Shown: positions 1-8,568 of the stretch, piece after piece
How positions within the stretch are numbered: position 1 is the first letter of the stretch
Layout: each line of letters opens with the position of its first letter
Source of the DNA: Thermus filiformis
GTDB lineage: Bacteria; Deinococcota; Deinococci; Deinococcales; Thermaceae
Direction: 5' to 3'
NCBI RefSeq assembly: GCF_000771745.2
Contig: NZ_JPSL02000034.1
Location: forward strand, 1 to 59,522
DNA: 59,522 nucleotides
Notes under the pieces: model-generated
What the model was told of the DNA's origin: nothing
The model's input: only the letters and a program-made list of their open reading frames with translations
Databases searched by the model: none
Made by a program: the position numbers and the translations under genes

Positions 1-128
1 CTTTCTGGTGTCGCTGTTGCACCGGGAGGGGATTAGGCAAAAGAAGGCGGCCCTAGAGGCTTTCTCCTTCCATCCCCTCTCCGCCCTCAGGTTCCTGGGG
101 CTTTATGCGTCATAGCGGTCAAGTCTGG
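1..128 (+). mobile_element. Right-end fragment of an insertion sequence (transposase C-terminus)
   Basis: Positions 2-115 read as the last 37 residues of a transposase, ending ...LRFLGLYAS and a TAG stop at 113-115. The same sequence, with scattered substitutions, occurs inverted at 59396-59522, and the similarity stops sharply after AAGTCTGG at 128, which places the element boundary there. The rest of the element lies outside the window. I do not recognise the IS family. The insertion interrupts the nuclease gene on the minus strand. Confidence 0.8.
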
Positions 129-1124
129 CAGGCGGCCGTATCCGGTTCCCTCAAGCCACTGGACGGGGTAGAAGCCGTTCCTCCTGGGAAAGGGGAGGGT
201 GGCAAATCGCGCCCGAGCCTTCAGGACCAGATGCTCAGGATGGACTGGGGTCTCCACTTCCCGGAGCGCTTCCGCCACCCGGGAAGGGTCGGCCGTCGCC
301 AAAGCCTCCAGGTCCGCCAGCCCCGCCTCCCGCAGGGCCCGGGCCACGTCCCCCTTGATCCCCGCGAGCTCCAGGTCCTTCCTCTTGGAGCCCGTGATCC
401 AGCAGACGGGGTTGTGGGCGCAGGCGTCGCAGCGGGCGTTCAGGGCGTATCCCAGTTCCAGGGGGTCATGCTGGAGGACCTTCTCCAACCGCCCCCCCGG
501 GGCCAGGAGGGCCTCCATGTCGCGCCTGGCCTGGGAAAAGAGCGCCTTCTCGTCGTCCTCTACAGAACGGAGAGGGTCTTCCAAAGACCGGGTGGCCGGG
601 TCTATGCAGGCCACGAGGTACTCCAGGGCCACCTCCTTTTCCCGCCAGCGCGGGGGGTCCCCCTCCGCCAGCAGGGCGTAGAGGGCGAGCTGGGCGTAAT
701 GGTGGGTGCGCTCCCTCCGGCTGGCCTTACCCTCCACCAGGCGCACCACCGGCTCCCCTTGGCGCCAGTACAGGAGGAGGAAATCCAGGCGTCCCTCGAG
801 GTCAAAGGCCCCCACCCGGCCCTCGATCTTCACCTGGCGGGCGAAGTACTGCTTCCCGTGCGGAGCCTGGGCCACCCATTCCTTCCACTCGGACCAGTCC
901 TCCACCTCTACGGGTTCAAACCCCTCTTTTTGAAGATGCTCCTCCCATCTCCTTTCCGCCGCCAGGCCGACCTCCTGAAAAACGGGCTCCACCAAAGGGG
1001 GATACCGCTTCTGGAGGTCCTGAACCTCTTTTCCGCCTCGGCCAAGCTGGAAGGAGATGTAGCGGTCGCAGAGCTGCAGACGGACGTACCCGGCCAGGTC
1101 CGTGATCCGGATCCGTTTCTGCAC
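87..1124 (-). CDS. Cas4/RecB-like PD-(D/E)XK nuclease, 3' end replaced by the IS
   Basis: Predicted DNA nuclease. Residues about 105-140 hold a PD-(D/E)XK core (GRLDFLLL, then LVEGKAS), and about residues 225-245 hold a CDACAHNPVC cysteine cluster as in Cas4 and related RecB-like nucleases that bind an iron-sulfur cluster. A helix-hairpin-helix-like segment follows (LAGIKGDVARALREAGLADLEAL). The start is a GTG at 1124-1122 behind an AAGGAG-type site, three bases after the stop of the NPFT-repeat gene, so it is the last gene of the WYL operon. Its final dozen residues (DLTAMTHKAPGT) are read from the IS end, so the natural C-terminus is lost. Nuclease class is fairly sure; partner and substrate are unknown. 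Confidence 0.75.
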   Translation of the reverse strand: MQKRIRITDLAGYVRLQLCDRYISFQLGRGGKEVQDLQKRYPPLVEPVFQEVGLAAERRWEEHLQKEGFEPVEVEDWSEWKEWVAQAPHGKQYFARQVKIEGRVGAFDLEGRLDFLLLYWRQGEPVVRLVEGKASRRERTHHYAQLALYALLAEGDPPRWREKEVALEYLVACIDPATRSLEDPLRSVEDDEKALFSQARRDMEALLAPGGRLEKVLQHDPLELGYALNARCDACAHNPVCWITGSKRKDLELAGIKGDVARALREAGLADLEALATADPSRVAEALREVETPVHPEHLVLKARARFATLPFPRRNGFYPVQWLEGTGYGRLPDLTAMTHKAPGT

Positions 1125-1127
1125 ACC

Positions 1128-1397
1128 CTACTCCTTCGGCCCGAACTCGTACTCCCCGGTGAAGGGGTTCTGCCGGATGTCCCAGTCCTCGGGCACCTGT
1201 TCGTAGCGGCCGGTAAAAGGGTTGAACTTGTCCACCAGCTTCTTCCCCTTCTTGCTGTAGCGCAGGGTGAAGGGGGAGTAGCTGATGTCCCTATGGTAGC
1301 CAAACTCGTACTTCGCCTCAAACTCGTTCCAGACCAGTTCGTGGTCCTTCTCCACGAACTCGTACTTCATGGTGAAAGGGTTGAACTTGATCGGCAT
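1128..1397 (-). CDS. Small NPFT-repeat protein, unknown function
   Basis: An 89-residue protein built almost wholly from four imperfect repeats of the form (F/Y/Q)(N/S)PFTxxY(E/S): FNPFTMKYEF, YSPFTLRYSK, FNPFTGRYEQ and QNPFTGEYEF. Each is followed by a short charged stretch. It is rich in aromatic and acidic residues, with no signal peptide or membrane segment. It sits between the YbjN-like gene and the nuclease with gaps of about 21 and 3 bases, so it is co-transcribed with them. I do not recognise a family. Repeats this regular suggest a binding scaffold or a set of short docking motifs, but that is inference. Confidence 0.7.
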   Translation of the reverse strand: MPIKFNPFTMKYEFVEKDHELVWNEFEAKYEFGYHRDISYSPFTLRYSKKGKKLVDKFNPFTGRYEQVPEDWDIRQNPFTGEYEFGPKE

Positions 1398-1418
1398 ATC
1401 CGTAACCTCCCTCCTGCC

Positions 1419-1904
1419 TCACGCCCCGTCCGAACCGGAGTCCTCCATCAGGGCCTCCAGAACACCCTCCTTGCCGTCCAGCCACAAGGTGAAGAGCTCC
1501 ACCCCGGTAAGGACGGTCTGGACCGTGCGGGCCAAGAACGGGGTGTGTATTCCCTCTTCCATGTCCAAGTGAAAGTCCAGCATCAGGTCCCCGTCGTCAT
1601 CCACGTAAGCCCGCGGCCACCTCCGGCCCTTGTTCCAAGCGTTGGCCTTTTCCAGGGCCTCCTCCCGGGAAAGCCCGACCACCCCCCGGACCAGGGCCCG
1701 GACGGCCAGGACGTCCCCGTCCACCCCCTCCGCGCTCAGGGTCACCACCGCCGAGTAGGGGGTCATCCGAGACCCCACCAGCACCAGGAACTGGCCCTCC
1801 TCCCCCCGGAAAAAGGAGATCCCAGCGGCCCGCAGGGCCTCCCCTATCCGCTCCCGGTCAAAAGGCCTGATCCCCTCCGCGCGCATCCTCACCTCCGTCG
1901 CCAC
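1419..1904 (-). CDS. YbjN-like domain protein (copy 1)
   Basis: A 161-residue YbjN-type protein, a fold related to type III secretion chaperones. The diagnostic stretch is WNKGRRWPRAYVDDDGDL followed by LDFHLDMEEGI near residues 108-140, which fits the family's conserved tryptophan and basic-aromatic pattern. The start is a GTG at 1904, directly after the WYL gene stop at 1906. A paralogue lies divergently at 3005-3484 and shares WNxxxRWPRA and LDFHL. Family members are thought to bind partner proteins; the role here is unknown, but two copies around one regulator suggest they serve the neighbouring island. Confidence 0.75.
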   Translation of the reverse strand: MATEVRMRAEGIRPFDRERIGEALRAAGISFFRGEEGQFLVLVGSRMTPYSAVVTLSAEGVDGDVLAVRALVRGVVGLSREEALEKANAWNKGRRWPRAYVDDDGDLMLDFHLDMEEGIHTPFLARTVQTVLTGVELFTLWLDGKEGVLEALMEDSGSDGA

Positions 1905-1905
1905 C

Positions 1906-2883
1906 CTACCCCCCCTGGGCGACAGGTAGTGTCGGGAGGGCCTGGGCCATGGCCTGGATCTCCTCGAGCCACCGCGCCCTCAGGTCCTGGGGGGAGACGA
2001 CCTCCACGTGCCTGCCCCAGGACAGGACCCAGCCCAGAAGCTCGAAGGGATAGCCCTGCAGGTCCGTATTCACCTCGTAGACCACCTCCAAACCGCCGTC
2101 CGGCAGGTCCTCCCGGCTCACGGGTGGGGGGAGGTCCTCCTCCTTCAGGCGCCAGGCGACTTCCTTGGAAAAGCGCAGGACCACCCGGGCCCGGCGGTGC
2201 CCCAGGGTGACCCCCCAGGCCCCCCGCAGGAGGTTTCCGGGGTGGAAGTCCTCAGGGATCTCGTAGGTCTCCTCCAGAAGGCTTGGTTCCGACATCCGGA
2301 CCAGCTTGTACACGCTGGGCCCCGGCTGGCGGGAGCCGTGGATCCGCGCCAGGGCGTAGAAGGCCAGGTTCCAACGGTTCACCTCCAGGAACCAGATCTC
2401 CAGCTCCCGCCAGGAGGTCTTCCCCTTGGCGTCCCGGTACTTCACCCGCAGCACCCTCCGGTCCTGCCAGGCCCGGAGAACGTACTCCAGGACCCGGTCC
2501 TGGCCGTGGACCTGATCCCTGTAGGCGTCCAGCTCCTCCACGGCCAGGCGGCGGATGTGCTGGGGGAGGTCATGGAGGAGGCGGCGCATCTCCTTTAGGA
2601 AGTAGTCGTGCCGGGTGGGGGCCTGGTGGAAGAAGAAGCGAAAGGCGGCGTACCGGAGGAGAAGGCCGTAGGGGTCCACGCCGGAGGGATGGGGGATGTA
2701 GTAGGCGTTGCCCTCCATCCGAACCCCGCAGCCCATATCCTCCAGGTCCTTGAGGTCGCGCTCCACGGTGCGCTGGCTCACCCCGAACCGCTTGGCCAGC
2801 TCGGCGGTGGTGTAGGGCTTCGCCTCGAGGAGCTCCCTCAGCTCCGTAAGCCGGGTGGACTTCTTCCGGTTCCGCTCGCCCAT
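1906..2883 (-). CDS. WYL-domain transcriptional regulator
   Basis: A 325-residue regulator. Residues about 10-60 form a DeoR-type winged helix (ELLEAKPYTTAELAKRFGVSQRTVERDLKDL), and about 140-230 form the WYL ligand-binding domain, with the RWNLAFYAL strand in the WYL position. It leads the leftward operon and is divergent to the island's YbjN-like and helicase genes. WYL proteins regulate many phage-defence loci, including BREX (BrxR), so it probably controls this island. A 17-bp partial palindrome at 2951-2967, repeated at 11482-11498, is a candidate binding site. Confidence 0.85.
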   Translation of the reverse strand: MGERNRKKSTRLTELRELLEAKPYTTAELAKRFGVSQRTVERDLKDLEDMGCGVRMEGNAYYIPHPSGVDPYGLLLRYAAFRFFFHQAPTRHDYFLKEMRRLLHDLPQHIRRLAVEELDAYRDQVHGQDRVLEYVLRAWQDRRVLRVKYRDAKGKTSWRELEIWFLEVNRWNLAFYALARIHGSRQPGPSVYKLVRMSEPSLLEETYEIPEDFHPGNLLRGAWGVTLGHRRARVVLRFSKEVAWRLKEEDLPPPVSREDLPDGGLEVVYEVNTDLQGYPFELLGWVLSWGRHVEVVSPQDLRARWLEEIQAMAQALPTLPVAQGG

Positions 2884-2916
2884 GGGATCTGGGGTCCTCC
2901 AAGGTCCAGTCTAGCC

Positions 2917-2944
2917 TTGGCCGGACCGGCCTGGGGGTTATATG
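2917..2944 (+). promoter_or_regulatory. Putative promoter for the rightward island operon
   Basis: A -35-like TTGGCC at 2917-2922 and a -10-like TATATG at 2939-2944 are separated by 16 bases. They lie in the divergent gap between the WYL gene and the rightward YbjN-like gene, just before the 17-bp repeat at 2951. The boxes are imperfect, so the call is tentative. Confidence 0.35.
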
Positions 2945-2950
2945 CACCGA

Positions 2951-2967
2951 GCGACGCTAGGTGTCGC
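2951..2967. promoter_or_regulatory. Candidate operator, copy 1 (GCGAC-N7-GTCGC)
   Basis: GCGACGCTAGGTGTCGC, an inverted repeat with 5-bp arms, sits near the expected transcription start of the rightward operon. A copy matching 15 of 17 bases occurs at 11482-11498 before the NYN gene. Two copies at two operon fronts of the same island suggest a shared regulator site, perhaps for the WYL protein. Confidence 0.45.
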
Positions 2968-3004
2968 GGGGAAAGCGTACCCTCTTGGCGAGGAGGTGAG
3001 AGAC

Positions 3005-3484
3005 ATGCTGCAAGGCGTTGTGGAACCCATAAGTCGCACACTTATCCAAGGGATTTTGGAGGAAATGGATGTCAAGTACATGGTGGACAAGGACGGCGAC
3101 TTTGTCTTCTTTTTTAAGGACGAGATGGCACGGGCGACGGCGATCGTCATGATCTCCCTCCAGGGCCCGAGGGAGCAAATCCTGACCGTGATGGCCCGGG
3201 TGGAGAACACGCCTTCCCTATCCCGTGCGGATTGGCTGGAGAAGGTCAATCTCTGGAACGCAAAGAAGCGCTGGCCAAGGGCTCTTCTGGCGGGAGATCA
3301 CCTGACTTTGGACTTCCACCTGAACCTCGATAAGGGGGTTCACCGCGAGCTTCTCAAGGACATCATCTTTACCCTCCTTGGCGGGATAACCCAGTTCCTG
3401 GTCTGGATCGAGGACCGGGACCCGGAGGCGGAGCTGCGCGAGAGGCTCCTTCGGGAGTTGCTCCGTCGGCTACAGGAAGAGTGA
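3005..3484 (+). CDS. YbjN-like domain protein (copy 2)
   Basis: The preferred start is the ATG at 3005 (MLQGVVEPIS), eight bases after a strong GAGGAGGTGAG site; the open frame extends upstream through the promoter region, which is unlikely to be translated. The 159-residue product has the YbjN signature WNAKKRWPRALLAGDHLTLDF near residues 85-110 and matches the leftward copy at 1419-1904 in that block. It is the first gene of the rightward set, about 90 bases before the helicase fusion. It probably acts as a binding or chaperone-like partner for an island component. Confidence 0.75.
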   Translation: MLQGVVEPISRTLIQGILEEMDVKYMVDKDGDFVFFFKDEMARATAIVMISLQGPREQILTVMARVENTPSLSRADWLEKVNLWNAKKRWPRALLAGDHLTLDFHLNLDKGVHRELLKDIIFTLLGGITQFLVWIEDRDPEAELRERLLRELLRRLQEE

Positions 3485-3573
3485 GGGGACTCGCGTGCGT
3501 GCTAGGCTAAGGGCGGAAGCCTCCTTGCGCTCCCTTCGCTTACGCCACCGGCCCGAAGGAGGAGCTACGAAAC

Positions 3574-6500
3574 GTGGAAAGGCTGCGTATTAAAGCCTAC
3601 GTTGCCCTGGACCTCGAGGCTACCTCCCCCAACCCCAAGGACGAGGAAACAGAGATCCTGGAGATCGCCGCCCAGGACATGGAGGGAAACCTCTTCCACC
3701 GCTACGTGGCCACCTCTAAGCCCCTAGAGGCCGACCACGAGGTCTTCCGCCTCACCGGCATCCCCTTTGGGGAGTACCAGCGCGAGAAGGAGCCGCCGGA
3801 GGTCGCCCTGCGGGCCTTCCTGGACTTCCTGGGGGAACGCCCCCTTCTGGGCCACAACCTCCTCCGCTACGACCTCCCCCTTTTGGAGAAGGCCCTGGAA
3901 AAGGTGGGGCTCCACCTCCCCCCCACGGCCAAACCCGCCCTGGACACCCTCCGCCTGGCCCACCTGGTCCTTCCCACTCCCCCTGAGGGCCTCTCCGGCT
4001 ACCGCCTGGGCGACCTCCACGCCTACTTCACGGGCGAGCCCCACGCGAACGCCCACCGGGCCCAAGCCGACGTGGAGGCCACCTGGCGGGTGCTGGCGGG
4101 ACTGATGGGGAGATCCCTCCCCGGCGGGGTGGCCCGGGCCTGGCGGGAGCTGGGCCTGGAGGAAGGGGGGCTTTTCCCCGAGAAGCCCGGCCAGGTGAAG
4201 GAGCTCCTGACCGCCCCCGCCCAGGTGGTGCGTGTGGCCTACGAGGGGCCGCCCCTACCCCACCCCTCCCACCTGGGCAGGGACCTCCTCCCCACCCGAA
4301 GGCCCGCCCAGGAGGAGATGTTCGCCGCCGTGGAAGAGGCCCTGGCCCGGGGGAAGCGGCTCCTCCTGGAAGCCCCCACGGGCACGGGCAAGACCAAGGG
4401 CTACCTCTACCCCGTCCTCCACCGGGGGGAAAGGACCTGGGTGGCCACCCACACCAAGGTGCTCCAGGCCCAAGCCCTGGAGGAGCTAAGGGCGGTGGGG
4501 GAAAGGGGGTTCGGGGTGAAGGCCGCCCTGGTGAAGAGCCCCCGGGACACCCTATGCCCCGAGGCCCTTTTTGAGCTCTTCCTGGACGCCCGGGACGAGG
4601 AGGACGAGGAGCTCAGGGCCGCGGTGGGCGTTCTCCTCCACTACGCCGCCCTGGGTGGGTACGACCTCGAGGCCCTCCCCGGCTACTGGCACTTCTCCCG
4701 GGGCTTCCGCGAGGCCCGGGACCGGGTGGGGACCAACCCGCACCGCTGCCGCCCGGAGTGCCCCTTCTTCCAGACCTGCGCCTTCCAAAAGCAGCTCGCC
4801 CACCGCCGGGAAGCCCAGGTCCTGGTCGCCAACCAAGCCTACTTGCTCTCCCACTTCGGGCAGGAGACCCCAGAAGGGGAGGCCGAGGCCCACCTGGTGG
4901 TGGACGAGGCCCATCACCTGGAAGATGTGGCCACCGAGGCCCTCACCCAGACCCTGGATCAGGAGGAGCTGGTCCACTGGCTGAACCGCCTGGCCCACCC
5001 CAAGAAGGACAAGGGCCTCCTCAAGGACAGGCGGAGGCTTTCGGAGCTCTCCGAGGAGGAGCGGCAAAAGGCCAAGGAGGTGGCCCAGGACCTCCTGCCC
5101 CGCCTCCGGGAAACCCTGGAGCGGTATTCCCGGCACCTGGTGGAGATGCTCAAGAACCACGGCAAAGGCGACCCCCGCTACGGCCTCGCCCTGGGCCTCA
5201 GCGTCTACTGGAAACATCTGGAGGAGTGGCCCCAGGTGGACCGGGAGGAGTGGGCCCTCCTCCGGGGCCTTTGGGATCTGCGGGGGGCGCTCAGGGAGCT
5301 GGCCCAGGAGCCCCGGACCCTCCTGGCCCGCGACCTCGTTCCCGTGCGGGAGTACCTGAAAGGGGCCGTGGAACTCCTGGAGGAGCGCCGCCGGGTCCTG
5401 GGGCTCCTCGAGGGCGATACCGACCCCAACCGCCTCCACCTCTCGGAGTGGGACCCCTTGACCCAGGGCTGGCGCCACCTGGCCCAACCCGTGGACGTGG
5501 CCCGCTACCTCCGGGATAGCCTTTGGCCCGCCTTCAAGGGCGTCCTCCTCACCAGCGCCACCCTGAGCGTCCCCACCGAGAAGGACCCGGAGGGCTTCCA
5601 TCTGCTGAAGTGGACCCTGGGCCTGGAGGAGGCGGAAGCCCGATCTCTGCCCCCCTCCTTGCCCTACGAGAAGGCCCACCTCCTGGTGCCCCGCCACCTT
5701 CCCGAGGCCCGGGAGGCCACCCTGCCCCGCTTTCAGCGCCTCTTCCACCAGGAGCTCCGGGAACTTCTCCCCCGGGTCCACCGCAGCCTCACCCTCTTCA
5801 CCAGCCTAAAGCGGATGCAGGATGCCAAGGAGGCCCTTCAGGACCTGCCCCACCTCCTCGTCCCCCTCACCCGGAAGGAGCGGGAGGACGTGGCGAGCCA
5901 GGTCCGGAGGGACCCTCGAGCCCCCGTGGCCGCCCTGGGCTCCCGGAGCTACATGGAGGGGGTGGACTTCCCCGCCCTGAAGCTCGTCAACCTGGAGCGC
6001 ATCCCCTTTCCCCTCCCCTCCCCGCTCCTGAAAAAGCGTGAGGCGCGGGCCCACGAGATGGGCCTGGACCCGTGGTGGGACTACTCCCTGCCCAAGGCCG
6101 CCCTGGCCTTCGCCCAGGCCTTCGGCCGCCTCATCCGGGACGGGAGGGAGGAGGCGGGGGATGGGGCCTTCGTCCTCTGGGACAAGAAGCTCCTGGGGGC
6201 CGCCTACCAGAGCGTCTTCTACCGCGTCCTCCCCCAACAGGCCGCCCGTTACTTCCCACAGGACCGCAAGGCCTTTTACGACCTCCTGGCCAAGATTCTG
6301 GGCCTAGACCGCGCCCTCCTTCCCCAGGAGGAGCTGGAGGAGGAGGTCCTGGTCCGCCTGCGGGAGATCCTCCAATCCTCCTCCCACCCCCTGGAGAAGG
6401 CCCGGCGCATCGCGGAGGAGGTCTATGGCCTCACTTTGGAGGAGGAGCGCTGGGCCAAGCAGGCCGAGGCGATCCAGGCCGCCCTTGAAGGGAAGGACCT

Positions 6501-8568
6501 CCTCGCCCTCCTGCCCACCGGCTTTGGGAAGAGCCTGGCCTTCCAGATCCCCGCCCTCATGGGGAAGGGGCTCACCCTGGTGGTCTCCCCCCTGGTGGCC
6601 CTGATGAAGGACCAGGCCGACCGGCTCCTGGAGCTGGGCCTCCCAGTGGGGGCGGTCCACTCCCTGATGGGGGCCGGGGAGCAGCGGGCCGTTCTGGAGG
6701 AGGTGTGGGCGGGCCGGGTGCGCCTCCTTTACGTGAGCCCCGAGCGACTCAACCGCAGCGAGGCCCTGTGGAAGCTCCTGAAGGAGAAGCACGCCGAGGG
6801 GCTCCTGGAGCGGGTGGTCTTCGACGAGGCCCACTGCCTAGTGGAGTGGGGCTTTGACTTCCGGCCCGACTACCTGAAGGCCCTGGAGCGGCTCGGAGCC
6901 CTCGAGGGAGTCCCCCGGAGCTTCTTCACCGCCACCCTGACCCAGGAAGCCCTGGAAACCTTGAAGAAGGCGGCCAGGCTCGAGGCGTATCAGGAGGTGA
7001 GGCCCCCGACCTTCCACCGCCCCAACCTCCGCTTCGTGGTCACCAAGGCCCGGGGAGAGACGGTCAAGTTCCAGGTCCTGGCCCAGGCCGTCCACTGGCT
7101 CATGGAGAGGAAGGGAAGCGGCATCGTCTACGTCTCCACCCGCGCCGAGGCCGAACGGCTGGCCTGGGCCCTGGGCCGCCTCTTCCCCGATCTGGGCGTG
7201 GAGGCCTACCACGCCGGCCTCGGACCCGTCCCCCGTCGCGAGGCCCAGGAGCGCTTCATGGAGGGAAAGACCCGGGTGATGGTGGCCACCACCGCCTTCG
7301 GCATGGGGGTGGACAAGCCGGACATCCGCCTGGTGGTCCACTGGCGCCCGCCCCGGAGCCTGGAGGAGTACATCCAGCAGGCGGGCCGGGCGGGCCGGGA
7401 CAGGGAGGAGGCCTACTGTCTTCTCCTCTACACCAAGGGCGACTGGGGCTTTCTGCGCTGGATGGCGGGGGTGGGCGCGGGGAGGGAGGAGCAGGACTTT
7501 GCGGACCGGCTCCTGGAGCTCCTGCGCAAGGAGGGGAGCCTGGTGGACTACCGGCGGGACCTTTACGAAAGGGTCTCCCGGGAAGAGGGGGGCAAGGTGG
7601 AGGAGGACGCGGGGGAAGAGGACGAGGGGGAAGAGGACGAAGAGGAGCCCCCCTCCACCCTACGGCGGGAGCTCGGCCTGGAAAACCTAGAGGCCATCCT
7701 GGCCGGCCTGGAGCGGGCAGGAGCCCTGACGTACGACTACCTCCCAGGCAAGGTCTTCCTCCTGGCCCAGAAGGAACTGGAGGCCCACCTGACCCCAGAG
7801 GAAAAGACCCTCCTGCACAAGGCGGGCTACCAGGGGAAGGACCGAGGCGATGAACTGAATTTCTCCTGCCTCTCCCCTGAAGAGGCCTTGCGGCTGGACG
7901 AACGGCTTTACGCCCTCATCCGACAAGACGAGCTCGGCCTCTACCACTACCGGGAACCCCTCCTCCGCCTGCGGCCGGGACCGGACCTGGAGGGGGGCTA
8001 CCGCCGCTGGAAGGAGGAGCGGGAAAAGCTCAAGGAAGCGGCCTTAGAAAGGCTCAAGCAGGTGGAGCGCTACGCGGAGTGGAGCCTGTGCCGCACCCAG
8101 ACCCTCCTCAGGCACCTGGAGGAAGAGGGGGAGCCCTGTGGGGCCTGCGACCTCTGCACCGGGGACACGGGGCCCTGGGAGGGGGTGGACCGGCTGGACC
8201 CCGAGGAGCTGGAGCGGGCCTACCGCCCCCTGGACGTCCTCCTGGGCTTCTTCGCCTGGGCCGAGGAGAACGACTACTCCAAGGAAGGCACCTACAGGTA
8301 CTTGGGCAAGCGCAGCACCCTGAGGGCCCTGCGGGGCCAGGACCGGGGGAAGAACGCCACCCTGGGCCCCAAATACACCCGCAACCCCCTCTTCGCCCAC
8401 CTCTCCTTCATGCCGCCCAAGGAGCTTGAGCAGGCCTTCCGCCAGGCGCTCGAGCGGGGGTACCTGGAGGTCAAGGACAGGTACCGGGGGCACGAGGTCT
8501 ACGGGCTCACGGAGAAGGGAAGGAGGCAGGTGGCCATTAGGCGCAGAAAGGAGGCGAAGAGTGTCTGA
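3574..8568 (+). CDS. Exonuclease-DinG-RecQ helicase fusion (1664 aa)
   Basis: One frame joins three enzymes. Residues 1-190 are a DnaQ-type 3'-5' exonuclease (LDLEAT with D13/E15; later HRAQADVEATW). Residues about 240-900 are a DinG/XPD-type helicase: Walker A APTGTGKT near 267-275, DEAH near 444, four cysteines for an iron-sulfur cluster (C328, C392, C396, C402), and QAFGRLIRD as motif VI. Residues about 950-1530 are RecQ: LLPTGFGKS near 980, DEAHC near 1083, QAGRAGRDR near 1268, and zinc cysteines C1506, C1522, C1525 and C1528. The C-terminus resembles a winged helix. An acidic linker (EEDEGEEDEEEP) lies inside the RecQ part. Exonuclease plus DinG is known in Firmicutes; adding RecQ is unusual. 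The GTG start at 3574 follows AAGGAGGAG. Confidence 0.9.
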   Translation: MERLRIKAYVALDLEATSPNPKDEETEILEIAAQDMEGNLFHRYVATSKPLEADHEVFRLTGIPFGEYQREKEPPEVALRAFLDFLGERPLLGHNLLRYDLPLLEKALEKVGLHLPPTAKPALDTLRLAHLVLPTPPEGLSGYRLGDLHAYFTGEPHANAHRAQADVEATWRVLAGLMGRSLPGGVARAWRELGLEEGGLFPEKPGQVKELLTAPAQVVRVAYEGPPLPHPSHLGRDLLPTRRPAQEEMFAAVEEALARGKRLLLEAPTGTGKTKGYLYPVLHRGERTWVATHTKVLQAQALEELRAVGERGFGVKAALVKSPRDTLCPEALFELFLDARDEEDEELRAAVGVLLHYAALGGYDLEALPGYWHFSRGFREARDRVGTNPHRCRPECPFFQTCAFQKQLAHRREAQVLVANQAYLLSHFGQETPEGEAEAHLVVDEAHHLEDVATEALTQTLDQEELVHWLNRLAHPKKDKGLLKDRRRLSELSEEERQKAKEVAQDLLPRLRETLERYSRHLVEMLKNHGKGDPRYGLALGLSVYWKHLEEWPQVDREEWALLRGLWDLRGALRELAQEPRTLLARDLVPVREYLKGAVELLEERRRVLGLLEGDTDPNRLHLSEWDPLTQGWRHLAQPVDVARYLRDSLWPAFKGVLLTSATLSVPTEKDPEGFHLLKWTLGLEEAEARSLPPSLPYEKAHLLVPRHLPEAREATLPRFQRLFHQELRELLPRVHRSLTLFTSLKRMQDAKEALQDLPHLLVPLTRKEREDVASQVRRDPRAPVAALGSRSYMEGVDFPALKLVNLERIPFPLPSPLLKKREARAHEMGLDPWWDYSLPKAALAFAQAFGRLIRDGREEAGDGAFVLWDKKLLGAAYQSVFYRVLPQQAARYFPQDRKAFYDLLAKILGLDRALLPQEELEEEVLVRLREILQSSSHPLEKARRIAEEVYGLTLEEERWAKQAEAIQAALEGKDLLALLPTGFGKSLAFQIPALMGKGLTLVVSPLVALMKDQADRLLELGLPVGAVHSLMGAGEQRAVLEEVWAGRVRLLYVSPERLNRSEALWKLLKEKHAEGLLERVVFDEAHCLVEWGFDFRPDYLKALERLGALEGVPRSFFTATLTQEALETLKKAARLEAYQEVRPPTFHRPNLRFVVTKARGETVKFQVLAQAVHWLMERKGSGIVYVSTRAEAERLAWALGRLFPDLGVEAYHAGLGPVPRREAQERFMEGKTRVMVATTAFGMGVDKPDIRLVVHWRPPRSLEEYIQQAGRAGRDREEAYCLLLYTKGDWGFLRWMAGVGAGREEQDFADRLLELLRKEGSLVDYRRDLYERVSREEGGKVEEDAGEEDEGEEDEEEPPSTLRRELGLENLEAILAGLERAGALTYDYLPGKVFLLAQKELEAHLTPEEKTLLHKAGYQGKDRGDELNFSCLSPEEALRLDERLYALIRQDELGLYHYREPLLRLRPGPDLEGGYRRWKEEREKLKEAALERLKQVERYAEWSLCRTQTLLRHLEEEGEPCGACDLCTGDTGPWEGVDRLDPEELERAYRPLDVLLGFFAWAEENDYSKEGTYRYLGKRSTLRALRGQDRGKNATLGPKYTRNPLFAHLSFMPPKELEQAFRQALERGYLEVKDRYRGHEVYGLTEKGRRQVAIRRRKEAKSV

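Noticed and set aside
105-2210. A 701-codon open frame on the plus strand
   Set aside because: It runs opposite the WYL, YbjN, NPFT and nuclease genes, which have clear family motifs. High GC keeps antisense frames open here and in many other places, and its translation is low-complexity.
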